This document shows positions 54,148 to 63,362 of a stretch of DNA of 64,000 bases, in pieces. The notes beneath the pieces were generated by a model, which had not been told where the DNA came from, searched no databases, and saw nothing but the letters and a program-made list of their open reading frames with translations. Position 1 is the first letter of the stretch. Every line of letters begins with the position of its first letter. Location: NCBI GenBank assembly GCA_030148665.1, contig JASBSZ010000001.1, positions 1 to 64,000 on the forward strand. Direction: 5' to 3'. The DNA comes from Alphaproteobacteria bacterium. GTDB taxonomy: Bacteria > Pseudomonadota > Alphaproteobacteria > Rhodobacterales > Rhodobacteraceae. The position numbers and the translations under genes were made by a program.

Positions 54148-54175
54148 TTGTCTTGCGCGACGGGCACTGTATAGG
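54148..54175 (+). promoter_or_regulatory. Candidate promoter for the DUF4167 gene
   Basis: TTGTCT (54148-54153) and TATAGG (54170-54175) with 16-base spacing. This implies a leader of about 155 nt. Confidence 0.45.
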
Positions 54176-54184
54176 GTTTGCCGA

Positions 54185-54232
54185 GCGGTCGATTGATCGA
54201 CGTGGAATTGATCGACATCGAATCTCGACCGC
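54185..54232 (+). promoter_or_regulatory. Inverted and direct repeats in the DUF4167 leader
   Basis: GCGGTCGA (54185-54192) and TCGACCGC (54225-54232) are perfect complements. They enclose two direct copies of ATTGATCGAC (about 54192-54201 and 54207-54216). The block lies just after the candidate promoter, so it could be an operator or an RNA structure at the transcript start. Confidence 0.4.
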
Positions 54233-54335
54233 AGGATCGCTCTCGAAAAGTAATCTTTGGGAAAGCAGCAGCACAACATGCTGCACAGGCCATAAACCCC
54301 CAGCACGCCCGGACAAGGGCAGAAAACCGGAAAAG

Positions 54336-54983
54336 ATGAGATCTCCCAACAAGGCGCGCTCGCGCAGCAAGAACCATAATCGTCGTTCCACGGCCAACAT
54401 CATCAATCGGGTGTTCGATTCTTCCGGCCCCGAGGGCAAGGTGCGTGGCACGCCCCAGCAGATCATCGAGAAATACCAGACCCTGGCGCGCGATGCGCAG
54501 GTCGCCGGCGACCGGGTCGCATCCGAGAATTTCCTGCAACATGCCGAGCATTACATCCGTCTGCTGGGTGACGCCCAGCGCGAGATGAACCAGCGCCGCG
54601 AGCAGGAAGAGGCCCGCCGCCGTGAACAACAGGCCGCGCGCACGGCCCAGCAATCGCAGCAACAGCCCCGGTCGCAGGACCCGCGCGAACAGGAACAGCC
54701 TGACGTCGCGGTTGAAATTTCCGCGCCCGACACGGCCCCCGCCCCCGAGACATCTGGCGATGCCATCCCCGACGTTCTGGATGTACAGGACGCCGATTCG
54801 GGACTGGTCGAAACCCCCGAGAGCAAGCCGCGCAACCGGCGCCGGCGCACACCGGCGCGCGCCGCGCAGGAAAAGGCCCAGGACAAGGTCACCGACGCCC
54901 CCGCCGAGCAGGCCGTCGAACCGGCGGGCGAGCCCGAGCAGACGGCCAAGAACCCGCCGAACAACGATCAGGCGGCCGAATAG
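54336..54983 (+). CDS. DUF4167 domain protein
   Basis: A 215-residue protein typical of alphaproteobacteria. The conserved DUF4167 domain (about 5-80) opens with basic residues (SRSKNHNRRS), then NRVFDSSGPEGKVRGTPQQI and a helix ending AEHYIRLL. The remaining 130 residues are Gln/Glu/Pro/Arg-rich and probably disordered. The basic N-terminus suggests RNA or ribosome contact, but no function is established. The start at 54336 is set by the domain, although the frame is open upstream. Confidence 0.88.
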   Translation: MRSPNKARSRSKNHNRRSTANIINRVFDSSGPEGKVRGTPQQIIEKYQTLARDAQVAGDRVASENFLQHAEHYIRLLGDAQREMNQRREQEEARRREQQAARTAQQSQQQPRSQDPREQEQPDVAVEISAPDTAPAPETSGDAIPDVLDVQDADSGLVETPESKPRNRRRRTPARAAQEKAQDKVTDAPAEQAVEPAGEPEQTAKNPPNNDQAAE

Positions 54984-55162
54984 CCCTTGACACGATCACG
55001 GACCGGGAATACGGGCGCGACCGGCACCGCTGGCGGGTGACGCGTCATTCTGCCCAGACGTCTCGACCCCGCCTTGCACCACCCCCACCGGGCACTCGTG
55101 TTGCGGCGATGCGCGCGGCGGCTTTGACCATAACAGGCTCAACCAGTTGCAAGGATCGCGCA

Positions 55163-55561
55163 ATGAAATGGACGGAAGAATATTCCACCGGCGATGACGA
55201 GATAGACCGACAACACAGGTCCCTGTTCGAATACACGGCCGATTTCCAGGAGGTCCTCACTGCGGGGCATGGCGAGGGTGCATATGACGGTTTCCTCGAA
55301 TTCCTGTCGGCCTATGTGAAGATACATTTCGGCTATGAAGAGCAGTGCATGCAGGCTGCCAGATGCTCGGCTGCCTGCCGCAACAAGAAGGAACACGGAC
55401 ATTTCCTGACCCTGCTTGAAGAGGAAACCGCCCGTTATCAGGCCGAGGGCTATTCGCACGAGGCCGCGACCGCCCTGCTCGACATGATCGACGACTGGCT
55501 GGCCAGCCATATCCTGCGCGTCGATACCCGGCTGCGCGACAGCCTCGCCGACAGGGGCTGA
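55163..55561 (+). CDS. Bacteriohemerythrin variant
   Basis: A 132-residue four-helix hemerythrin. Diiron ligands visible by alignment are His18 (DRQH), His55 and Glu59 (HFGYEE), His78, and His116 with Asp121 (SHILRVD). The position four residues before His78, usually the fifth histidine, is Asn74. Cysteines 62, 68 and 72 lie in the same helix-loop. Hemerythrins bind oxygen or sense redox state. It is a stand-alone domain without signalling modules, convergent with rsmA. The 179-base gap upstream shows no clear promoter. Confidence 0.88.
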   Translation: MKWTEEYSTGDDEIDRQHRSLFEYTADFQEVLTAGHGEGAYDGFLEFLSAYVKIHFGYEEQCMQAARCSAACRNKKEHGHFLTLLEEETARYQAEGYSHEAATALLDMIDDWLASHILRVDTRLRDSLADRG

Positions 55562-55585
55562 ACGCCCCCGGTCCGGGCGGCTGTT

Positions 55586-56443
55586 TCAGCCCCCGCGCCC
55601 GGCTGCCTTTTCCAGCGCGCGGGACAGTGCGCAGAAACCCTCGATCGACACATTTTCCGCCCGTTCCGTGGGCCTGATGCCCGCGCTTTCCAGCAGCGTC
55701 TCGATATCCGGGTGCAGGCCGCGCAGGCTGGCGCGCAGCATCTTGCGGCGCTGGCCGAATGCGGCGGCGACCACGCGGGTCAGGATCGCCTCATCGGCCG
55801 GAAACAGCATTTCATCGCGCCGCTCGATCTGCACCACGCTTGAGGTCACCTTGGGCGGCGGGGTGAACGCGGCGGGCGGGATCTCCATTACCATGCGCGC
55901 CCGTGCCCGCCACTGTGTCAGGATCGACAGCCGCCCATAGGCCCTGGAGCCCGGCTGCGCGGTGATCCTCTGGGCGACCTCTTTCTGGAACATCAAGGTC
56001 AGGCTTTCCCAGAAGGGCGGCCAGCTGTCGGGCGTCAGCCAGCGGATCAACAGCTCGGTTCCCACATTATAGGGCAGGTTGGCCACCACACGCACGGGCG
56101 GGCGCAGATATTGCGCAACATCGATCTTCAGCGCGTCGCCCTCGACCACCGTCAGGCGGCCCGGGTAGCGCGCACTGATTTCCGCCAGCGCGGGCAGGCA
56201 GCGGGGATCCTTTTCCACCGCCAGCACATGGCGCGCGCCCTCGTGCAGCAGCGCCCGTGTCAGCCCGCCGGGGCCGGGGCCGACCTCGAGCACGTCGCAG
56301 GCCGTCAGATCGCCCGCCTGTCGTGCGATGCGGGCGGTCAGGTTCAGATCCATCAGGAAATTCTGGCCAAGTGATTTTCGCGCGCGCAGGTCATGCCTGT
56401 TGATCACCTCGCGCAGGGGCGGCAGGCCGTCGATCGTGGCCAT
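55586..56443 (-). CDS. rsmA: 16S rRNA dimethyladenosine transferase (KsgA)
   Basis: A 285-residue RsmA. It contains [10 protein letters not shown] (about 23-32), the SAM motif [12 protein letters not shown] (about 50-61) and the catalytic NLPYNVG (about 118-124). It dimethylates two adjacent adenines near the 3' end of 16S rRNA late in 30S assembly. The start at 56443 shares one base with the pdxA stop (TGATG), so it is the terminal gene of the lptF-lptG-lptD-surA-pdxA-rsmA run. Confidence 0.97.
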   Translation of the reverse strand: MATIDGLPPLREVINRHDLRARKSLGQNFLMDLNLTARIARQAGDLTACDVLEVGPGPGGLTRALLHEGARHVLAVEKDPRCLPALAEISARYPGRLTVVEGDALKIDVAQYLRPPVRVVANLPYNVGTELLIRWLTPDSWPPFWESLTLMFQKEVAQRITAQPGSRAYGRLSILTQWRARARMVMEIPPAAFTPPPKVTSSVVQIERRDEMLFPADEAILTRVVAAAFGQRRKMLRASLRGLHPDIETLLESAGIRPTERAENVSIEGFCALSRALEKAAGRGG

Positions 56444-57429
56444 CAGGCGGCGCCCCCACGCCGCGCCGCCAGTTCCGCCGCCTGCCTCAGCGCAGCTATC
56501 AGGCTGGAGGGGTTCGCGCGCCCGCTGCCCGCGATGCCAAAGGCGGTGCCGTGGTCGGGCGATGTGCGAATAAAGGGCAGGCCCAGCGTGACATTGGTGC
56601 CGCCATGAAAATCCAGCGTCTTGATCGGGGCCAGCGCCTGGTCGTGATACATGCACACCGCCGCGTCATAGGTTTCGCGCGCCTCGGCATGAAACATGGT
56701 GTCGGCGGGCAGGGGGCCCAGCAGGGTCATGCCGCTTACGCGCAGCTCGTCCAGAAGGGGCGCGATCAGGGTGATTTCCTCGTCCCCCATGGCCCCGCCT
56801 TCGCCCGCATGGGGGTTGAGACCGGCAACCGCAATACGCGGGCAGTTGATGCCGAAATCCTGCCGCAGGGCGCGTTCGGTGATCGTCAGGGTATCGCGCA
56901 GCAGGTCGGCCGTCAGCGCGCGGGGCACGTCGCGCAGGGCGATGTGGATGGTGGTCGGCACGACCCGCAGCCCCGGCGCCGTCAGCATCATCACGACGCG
57001 CCGGATGCCGGCCAGATGGGCCAGAAACTCGGTATGCCCCGGAAAGGCGAAATCGGCGCCCTTGTGCAGCATTTCCTTGGAAATCGGGTTGGTGCACAGC
57101 GCGCCCGCCTGATTTGTGCGCACCAGATCCACGGCGCGCTCGATGACCGCGACCACCGCCGGCGCGTTGGCCTGATCGGGCTGGCCCGCAATCGCGGGGG
57201 CGGGAAAGGGGTGATGCAGCACCGGCAGGCCCTTGGCACAGGCCGCGGCCGCCTCGGCGGGCGAGGCGATCGGGATGATCCGAACATCCCCGGCCAGCGC
57301 CCGGAAATGGCCGGCATCCCCGATCACGAAGAACGGCAGGTCGCCGCCAAGTGCGCGCCAAGCGGCAAGGGTGATCTCGGGGCCGATGCCGGCCGGATCG
57401 CCGCAGGTCAGGGCAACGGGGGCGGTCAT
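56443..57429 (-). CDS. pdxA: 4-hydroxythreonine-4-phosphate dehydrogenase
   Basis: A 328-residue PdxA. It has [11 protein letters not shown] (residues 9-19), the metal-ligand regions FPGHTEFLA and LNPHAGEGG, and the C-terminal [16 protein letters not shown]. It oxidises 4-phosphohydroxythreonine in the DXP-dependent pyridoxal phosphate pathway. The start at 57429 overlaps the surA stop in an ATGA. Coupling of surA, pdxA and rsmA is widespread in proteobacteria. Confidence 0.97.
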   Translation of the reverse strand: MTAPVALTCGDPAGIGPEITLAAWRALGGDLPFFVIGDAGHFRALAGDVRIIPIASPAEAAAACAKGLPVLHHPFPAPAIAGQPDQANAPAVVAVIERAVDLVRTNQAGALCTNPISKEMLHKGADFAFPGHTEFLAHLAGIRRVVMMLTAPGLRVVPTTIHIALRDVPRALTADLLRDTLTITERALRQDFGINCPRIAVAGLNPHAGEGGAMGDEEITLIAPLLDELRVSGMTLLGPLPADTMFHAEARETYDAAVCMYHDQALAPIKTLDFHGGTNVTLGLPFIRTSPDHGTAFGIAGSGRANPSSLIAALRQAAELAARRGGAA

Positions 57430-58652
57430 TTGCGCGTGATGACGGCGTCGGCGCGCAGCTCTTGCAGATAGCCCTTGCCAAAGGCCTCGAGCCGCTGCGT
57501 GACCAGCACCTTGCGGACCTCTTCGCGGTTGCCCTCGGATATCTGGTTGGTGCGCCCGCACAGCATCAGGAAAACCAGGTTCTGGCCATTCCCGGCGCGC
57601 CGCGTCAGCCTGGTCGAAACCTCGTTGCGGTCCAGATGCGACAGCTCGGCCGCAATGTCGCGGGGCACCCTGCCCACCGGCAGGGTCTGGCGCTTCCATG
57701 CCTCGGGCGGGTATTTCTGCGCCTCGGCCAGCAGGTCGTTGCAGGTGTCGATGCGCCCCTCGATGGCCCTGGCAAGCGCCAGCGTGGCCGGGCTGCGTCC
57801 GCCGGGCAGCATCAGCGTGGCATAATCATAGGCGATGGTTTTCGCAGCCACCGTGCGGTTGTTGCGCAGCCCGCGCAGCATGAAGATGGCATAGGCGTTG
57901 TCGGCCAGCCTGACCGGGGTCGAGACCTGCCCCTCGCGCATGGTCAGGATCATCTTGCCGACCTCGGGCGGAAGATTGCCGATCGGCATCCAGTCCAGCC
58001 TGCCCCCGTTGGCGCGCGAGGCGGCCGACGAATAGGTCAGCGCGGCTTCGGCAAAATCGGATTCGCTGCGGATCGTGCCGCGCAGCCTGTTCAGTAGTTC
58101 GAGCGCCTGTTTTTCGTTGTCCGGCTGAAAGGGCAGGATCAGTTCCGAAATCAGCACCGATGCCCCGACCGCGGTCGTGCCCAGCTCGATCGCGGTATCC
58201 AGCTCGGCGTCCGAGACAAAGGCCTTGGCCCGGAATTTCGTCACCACCAGCTTGCGCCATAGCAGCCCGGTGCGCACGAACTGGCGAAAGGTTTCGGGAT
58301 AGACGCCCTGGCGGGCCAGCTCGTCGATGAATTGTTGCGGGGTCAGATTGGCGCGTGCGGTAAATTCCGCAAGCCCCTTGTCCATCTCGTCCTGGCTGAC
58401 GGTGATCCCCATCTGGCGGGCGGCGAATTCGCGCAGGCTGTCGTCGATCAGGGCATCCAGCGCCTTGCCGGCGACATCGCCCTTGTCGCCCAGCGCGGCC
58501 AGCAGGCGCGCCCTCTGTTCGACCTCGAAGGCGGTGATGCCCACGCCGTTGACGGTGGCGACCGGGCTCAGCGGATCCTGACCGGTCTGCGCCGGGGCCA
58601 GCGAGGGCAGGAGCAGCAGCACAAGGCTGCACAGAAGGGTTTTCAGCTTCAT
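57426..58652 (-). CDS. surA: Periplasmic chaperone/peptidyl-prolyl isomerase SurA
   Basis: A 408-residue exported protein. A signal peptide (1-21, ending APAQ) precedes the SurA N-terminal chaperone helices (about 30-165). One parvulin-type domain (about 170-270) has ISELILPFQPDNE, SEADFAEAA-like and GGRLDWMP motifs, and a second degenerate domain extends to the C-terminus. It escorts outer-membrane barrels, including LptD, to the Bam complex. The lptD gene is 29 bases upstream in the same direction. Confidence 0.93.
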   Translation of the reverse strand: MKLKTLLCSLVLLLLPSLAPAQTGQDPLSPVATVNGVGITAFEVEQRARLLAALGDKGDVAGKALDALIDDSLREFAARQMGITVSQDEMDKGLAEFTARANLTPQQFIDELARQGVYPETFRQFVRTGLLWRKLVVTKFRAKAFVSDAELDTAIELGTTAVGASVLISELILPFQPDNEKQALELLNRLRGTIRSESDFAEAALTYSSAASRANGGRLDWMPIGNLPPEVGKMILTMREGQVSTPVRLADNAYAIFMLRGLRNNRTVAAKTIAYDYATLMLPGGRSPATLALARAIEGRIDTCNDLLAEAQKYPPEAWKRQTLPVGRVPRDIAAELSHLDRNEVSTRLTRRAGNGQNLVFLMLCGRTNQISEGNREEVRKVLVTQRLEAFGKGYLQELRADAVITRK

Positions 58653-58681
58653 CCGTGCGGTTCCGTTTCCCGTTTCATCCC

Positions 58682-60946
58682 TCAGAATTCGGCGCAGGGC
58701 CTCTTGCCGGCCGTTGCCGGCGACACCGTGCCGAAACCTGCCAGCGCGACCTTGATTCCGATATTCGTCGACGCGCTTACATTAGATGACGACAGGAAGC
58801 TGCGCGAGAGGGAAAGATCAACTTTCATACATTCGTTGCGGTAAGTCAGCACAACCCCGGCATCCGATGGCGCGCCCGTGACAAGGTCGTAACGCCAGCT
58901 GGCCTCGGAGCGCCAGCCCCGGCTGATCTGCCAGCCGGCCTGTACCAGCCATTCCGACCTGTCGCGCAGGCTGTTGCCGGCATTGTTCTGCGCCAGCCAC
59001 AGATACGAGGTATCCAGATCGAACCGCTTGCCCGTGACGGCCAGGCGGGTTTCGTTGCGGTTCAGCCCGATGCCCGGAGAAAACACCATGCGTTGCACCA
59101 TGCGCAGCCGGTCCATCCGTGTGACCTGCGCCGCCACCACCACCCCCGAGGCCGCGCCCGACAGGCCCGATGCGGCGCTGAACTGCCCCTGGTCGGACAG
59201 GCGCAGCACCCGCCCGAGCAAGGCGTCGATGTTCCACCCGTCTGCTGCGCGGCGCGACCAGGTGATGCCGACATTTGCGCGCAACCCCCGTTCGACCCGG
59301 TCGGACCCGGTGAAATGATCCAGGCTGAACAGGTTGGCCGGGCCGAATTCCACAAGCGGGCTGTCCTCGTCGGGGATCGCGATGTTCGACCCCGGCGACC
59401 ACACCAGTTGCAGCCGCGGCTGGATCACCTCCTGCACCTGACCACGGCTTCGTTCCAGCGGCCAGCGCCAGTCCAGCGCGACCAGCGGCACCGCCCGTCG
59501 GGTCAAAGGTGCGAAACGGCTGTCCTGCTGCACGCCATAGCTGTCGGCCTGCATCGCCGCGGTCGCCTGCAGCACCAGACCGCGCCCGGTGATCCATTGC
59601 CGGGTCCAGTCCAGGCGCGCGCTCAGCCGTCGCCCGTCGCGCCCCAGGATGTCGGCGGTCGAGCGCCGCATGTAGCCCAGCGCCGAAACCGTCATCCCCA
59701 GCTGTCCGCCCAGCAGCCGGGGTTGCCACAGGTGCCGGTACGAAACATCGCCCAGCAGCTGGGGAATCTGATCGGCGGTGCTGATGGCCGCCAGCGGGCG
59801 ATAGACAGCCATCGCGGCCGAAAACTGGCTGGCCCGGCGGGTGCGGTTCAGCGTGATCGCGTTTTCCAGCCGGGTTGTCGCCGAAAAGCCGTGTTCGCGC
59901 AGATAATCCCGGTCCGAGGCAAATTGCAGCCTCAGGCCCACCTGCATGCCGCTGGCCAGGCGCCATTTGCCGTCAACGAACAGATAGGCGCGGCCGGGGC
60001 GGGCCGACACGCTGTCGTGGCTCAGCGCGCCGGTGGCCCGGATGGCGCCATTGCGGAAGTTCCGGCGCAGCTCGACCGCCAGCGTGGCCGTGCCGGTGCT
60101 GTACAGCGTCGGCGTCAGCGTGGCATCGGCATAGTCGCCCAGGGTCACGAAATAGGGCGCCGACAGGCCCAGACCCAGACGGTCGGAATTGGCGACCTCG
60201 GGTACCAGGAAGCCGCTCGCCCGCCGCACCGACGGGTCGGGCAGGCGCAGCCGCGGCAGCCAGAACACGGGAACGCCCCCGAGGCGCAGCTCGGCATTTT
60301 CGAAAAACAGCTGCCTGCGCTGCTGATCGTGGATGATCTGCGACGCCCGGATCTGCCACAGGGGTGTCGGGCGCGCCCGGCTGACGGTGCAGGCCGAGGC
60401 CGCGGCCCGGAACAGCCGGGTATAGCGCCCGCCGCTGCGCCGGATCTCGGCCGCCGTCATCTGCATCTGCCGGTTCAGCACCATGCGGGCCGAGCGCAGG
60501 ATCCCCTCGCGCATGTCGGTGGAAAGGCGCGCGTAATCGGCGATGAAGGTGACCGTATCGCCGTCGCGCAGGCGCAGCGGCCCCTCGGCGGTGATCCGGT
60601 TGTTGAGCGCATCATAGGTCAGGGCACGCGCGCTCAGCACGATACTGCCATAGGTGATTTCCACATTGCCGCTGGCACGCAGCATGCGATAGCCGGTCGT
60701 GAACGTGATCCGGTCGGCGCTGAGTGCAACCGGCATGTCCGAAGACGCGCCGCCCGCAGGGCTGTCTGCCCGGCGGCCATCGCTGCGCGCACCGCTGCCG
60801 CCGGCCGTGGTCGCCGCGGCCGCCACCGGCGGCAACACGGCGCTGTGCAGCCCCGCAACGCGCGCCGGCGTGGTGGCGCCTGCGGGCACGGACAGCAGCG
60901 CCAGCAATGTTGCCGCCAGAATGTCGGTTCGCCCCGGTGCCCGCAT
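58682..60946 (-). CDS. lptD: LPS-assembly protein LptD
   Basis: A 754-residue outer-membrane LPS translocon. The signal peptide (about 1-24) is followed by an alanine/glycine-rich stretch (45-70), an LptA/OstA-like periplasmic jellyroll domain (about 75-210), then the large barrel with alternating strands to the C-terminus. It inserts LPS into the outer leaflet with LptE. It starts directly after the lptG stop. The cysteine pattern is sparse, so the inter-domain disulfides of E. coli LptD are not evident. Confidence 0.95.
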   Translation of the reverse strand: MRAPGRTDILAATLLALLSVPAGATTPARVAGLHSAVLPPVAAAATTAGGSGARSDGRRADSPAGGASSDMPVALSADRITFTTGYRMLRASGNVEITYGSIVLSARALTYDALNNRITAEGPLRLRDGDTVTFIADYARLSTDMREGILRSARMVLNRQMQMTAAEIRRSGGRYTRLFRAAASACTVSRARPTPLWQIRASQIIHDQQRRQLFFENAELRLGGVPVFWLPRLRLPDPSVRRASGFLVPEVANSDRLGLGLSAPYFVTLGDYADATLTPTLYSTGTATLAVELRRNFRNGAIRATGALSHDSVSARPGRAYLFVDGKWRLASGMQVGLRLQFASDRDYLREHGFSATTRLENAITLNRTRRASQFSAAMAVYRPLAAISTADQIPQLLGDVSYRHLWQPRLLGGQLGMTVSALGYMRRSTADILGRDGRRLSARLDWTRQWITGRGLVLQATAAMQADSYGVQQDSRFAPLTRRAVPLVALDWRWPLERSRGQVQEVIQPRLQLVWSPGSNIAIPDEDSPLVEFGPANLFSLDHFTGSDRVERGLRANVGITWSRRAADGWNIDALLGRVLRLSDQGQFSAASGLSGAASGVVVAAQVTRMDRLRMVQRMVFSPGIGLNRNETRLAVTGKRFDLDTSYLWLAQNNAGNSLRDRSEWLVQAGWQISRGWRSEASWRYDLVTGAPSDAGVVLTYRNECMKVDLSLSRSFLSSSNVSASTNIGIKVALAGFGTVSPATAGKRPCAEF

Positions 60947-62047
60947 TCAGCCGTCCTCCATGTGCAAGACCAGCCCGGTTGCAAACAGGATTGCCGCAAC
61001 CGGCGTGCCCCAGGCGGCCGCCAGCACCGGCACCGCGCCGTTGGCCCCCAGAATCTCGGCAAAGTTCTGAATGATGTATATCCCGAGTCCGGTCATTACC
61101 GTCAGCAGAATCATCGCCCCGCGCCCGGCACCGCGCACATGTTGCATGGAAAAGGCCGCGCCGATCATCACCATCGCCGCCAGCAGCAGGGGCAGGGCAA
61201 GCACCGCCTGGAAATGGACCTCGTGCCGGCGCGTGGCAAGGCCGGCGCGGCGCAGACGCTCGATGAAGGCTGGCGTTTCCCAGACCGACACCGTCGAAGG
61301 ATTGCCAAAGCTGTCGAGGATCTGGCTGCTGGTCAGGTCCGAAGGCAGGGTCAGACTGTCAAAGTTGCGGGCCGTGCGATCGGGCACCTCATCGGGTCGG
61401 CCGATTTCCCACGACCTGCCCGGACCCAGGCGCCAGGCCCCGTCGATCAGACTCGCCCGCGCGGCGGTGATCCGGCGCACTGCAATGCCCTTTTTGCTCA
61501 GCTCCCAGAAGGTGACGCCCAGCAGGCGGGTCGCGTCGAAATTGGCGCGCTCGGCAAAGATCACCATCTGGCCGCGCGGGCTGCCCTGACGCAGCCACAG
61601 CCCCTTGCGCGACAGCGAAAAGGCCGACAGGGCGTTGCTGCGGTAGCGTCCGGTGTCGCTCTCGAACTTGCGCAGGCTGGCCGAGGCAAGCGGGTTCAGT
61701 GCAACCACCGCGATGATTCCCAGAACCAGGGCGGTCAGCGTGGGCGCTGCCAGGGTCTGAAACGCCGACAGGCCGGCCGCGCGGGTCGTGACCAGCTCGC
61801 TCGAACGGCTGAGCCCCAGGAACAGGACCAGCGACGCCAGAATGGTGATGATCGAAAGCAGCTGGTACACCCCGTTGGGCGCCTGCAGCAGGGCAAGGCG
61901 CAGCGTTTCCAGCAGGCCCACCCTCTGGTTGTCGAACTGCCCCAGCAGGCCGGTGGCGTCGGTGATCGTGGCAAGCGCGAAAAAGGCCGCGAAAAGCGCG
62001 AGAAACCGCCACAGGAAGCGCCGGGCAAGATAGAGATGCAGCGTCAC
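60947..62047 (-). CDS. lptG: LPS export ABC transporter permease LptG
   Basis: A 366-residue YjgP/YjgQ-family permease. Membrane helices flank a central periplasmic beta-jellyroll domain (about 130-270), with two N-terminal helix pairs (about 10-35 and 55-115) and three C-terminal helices. With LptF and the LptB ATPase it extracts LPS from the inner membrane. Its start overlaps the lptF stop in an ATGA, and lptD follows without a gap. Confidence 0.94.
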   Translation of the reverse strand: MTLHLYLARRFLWRFLALFAAFFALATITDATGLLGQFDNQRVGLLETLRLALLQAPNGVYQLLSIITILASLVLFLGLSRSSELVTTRAAGLSAFQTLAAPTLTALVLGIIAVVALNPLASASLRKFESDTGRYRSNALSAFSLSRKGLWLRQGSPRGQMVIFAERANFDATRLLGVTFWELSKKGIAVRRITAARASLIDGAWRLGPGRSWEIGRPDEVPDRTARNFDSLTLPSDLTSSQILDSFGNPSTVSVWETPAFIERLRRAGLATRRHEVHFQAVLALPLLLAAMVMIGAAFSMQHVRGAGRGAMILLTVMTGLGIYIIQNFAEILGANGAVPVLAAAWGTPVAAILFATGLVLHMEDG

Positions 62048-63216
62048 GTCGCCCCCCCTTGCGGCGGGGTTCCGCCCCTGCCGGCCGGATCATTGCCCGT
62101 CGGGGGCGTGGCGCGCGCCCTGCTGCGGCGACGCATGCTCAGCCATATCAGGGCGGCCACGATCCCCAGGCCCAGAAGATCGGGCACATAAAGCAGCCAC
62201 CAATAGGCGATATTGCCGATTGCCAGATTGCGCAGCGGCACCGCGACCGTGGCCAGCGCGACCACCACCCCCACCGCCGCAAAGACCTGTCTGGTTACCC
62301 CGAACCGGCTGAACCCGCCCAGCATCAGCGTTGCCGCCGCGATCAGCGGGTAGATGAACGATTGCAGCGGCTGTTCGATCCGCTTGTTGGCCTCGATCCT
62401 GAAGGCGCTGGCGCTCTGGCCGCTGTCGGCGATCATCCGGGCCGTGGGGAAAAGGGCCTCGAGGGTGGAATACTCGGAAATGCTGCGCCGCGGGGACGCG
62501 CCGTTTCGGGCCAGCGAGCCGATGTCCAGGACGAACTCGTCGAACTGGATGGTGCTCAGCAGCAGGCGTTTCTCGTCAAGCGTCTGGATCACCCCGTCGA
62601 ACATCACCAGGCGCGCATCATTGCCATGGCGGAACAGGATCGCCTTGCGCGCGGTATAGGTGATATCGCGCCCCCTGGGCCGCTGGTCGTGCAGGAATAT
62701 GTCGATCAGGCTGCCGTCATTGCGCACGTCGCGCACGAAAAAGGTCACGTTTTCAGATGGATGCAGAAAGCGTCCGCCGACGATCAGCCGGGCGGCGACA
62801 TCCCTGCTCATGGCGCGCCTGCGCTCGTCCAGCTGGACATAGCTGATCGGCACCAGATAGTGGCTCAGCGCGCCGGCGAGAATGGCCACCATGAGGCCGA
62901 AGATCACATAGGGCAGCAGCAGGCGCATGGGCGAAATCCCGGCTGCCTGGAAAACCACCATCTCGCTGTCGACATGCAGGCGGTTGGCGACGAACAACGT
63001 CGCCGAAAACGCCACCACCGGCAGGATGATCGCCACGACCTGAGGCAGGAAAAGGATCATGAACCCGGCGAATGTGGCGATGGGCTGACCGTCTCCGATC
63101 AGCTCGTCGAACAGGCCCACAGCGCGGCCTATCCAGTAGATGCCGATCAGGATCAGGGCAAACAGCGCGAACGGCCCCGTCAGCTGCGACAGGATATATC
63201 TGTCAAGCTTTGCCAA
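62044..63216 (-). CDS. lptF: LPS export ABC transporter permease LptF
   Basis: A 390-residue YjgP/YjgQ-family permease with the same helix-jellyroll-helix plan as LptG. It opens with LDRYILSQLTGPFALFALIL, and FLPQVVAIILPVVAFSATLF lies in the second and third helices. A basic, proline-rich C-terminal tail of about 30 residues ends it. It is the first gene of the LPS-export operon and divergent from pepA across 146 bases. Confidence 0.94.
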   Translation of the reverse strand: MAKLDRYILSQLTGPFALFALILIGIYWIGRAVGLFDELIGDGQPIATFAGFMILFLPQVVAIILPVVAFSATLFVANRLHVDSEMVVFQAAGISPMRLLLPYVIFGLMVAILAGALSHYLVPISYVQLDERRRAMSRDVAARLIVGGRFLHPSENVTFFVRDVRNDGSLIDIFLHDQRPRGRDITYTARKAILFRHGNDARLVMFDGVIQTLDEKRLLLSTIQFDEFVLDIGSLARNGASPRRSISEYSTLEALFPTARMIADSGQSASAFRIEANKRIEQPLQSFIYPLIAAATLMLGGFSRFGVTRQVFAAVGVVVALATVAVPLRNLAIGNIAYWWLLYVPDLLGLGIVAALIWLSMRRRSRARATPPTGNDPAGRGGTPPQGGAT

Positions 63217-63278
63217 GAATGTCCCCCGCTGTGGTCGCTCTGCCCGAATTCGCTGCGCAAACTAGCCCAAAACGGATT

Positions 63279-63306
63279 TTGACAACAGAGCTATCTGGAT
63301 ATTTTG
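63279..63306 (+). promoter_or_regulatory. Weak candidate promoter for pepA
   Basis: A perfect TTGACA (63279-63284) is followed by TATTTT (63300-63305) at a short 15-base spacing, 58 bases before the pepA start. Confidence 0.3.
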
Positions 63307-63362
63307 CCGCCTTGGCGTTACCTGTCGGGCAGTAAGAATTCCAGCACAGGAAGATGCGCCCC

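Noticed and set aside
59093-62191. Open frame of 1032 codons on the plus strand across lptD and lptG
   Set aside because: It spans two recognisable genes on the other strand and has low-complexity His/Gln/Arg/Ala composition.
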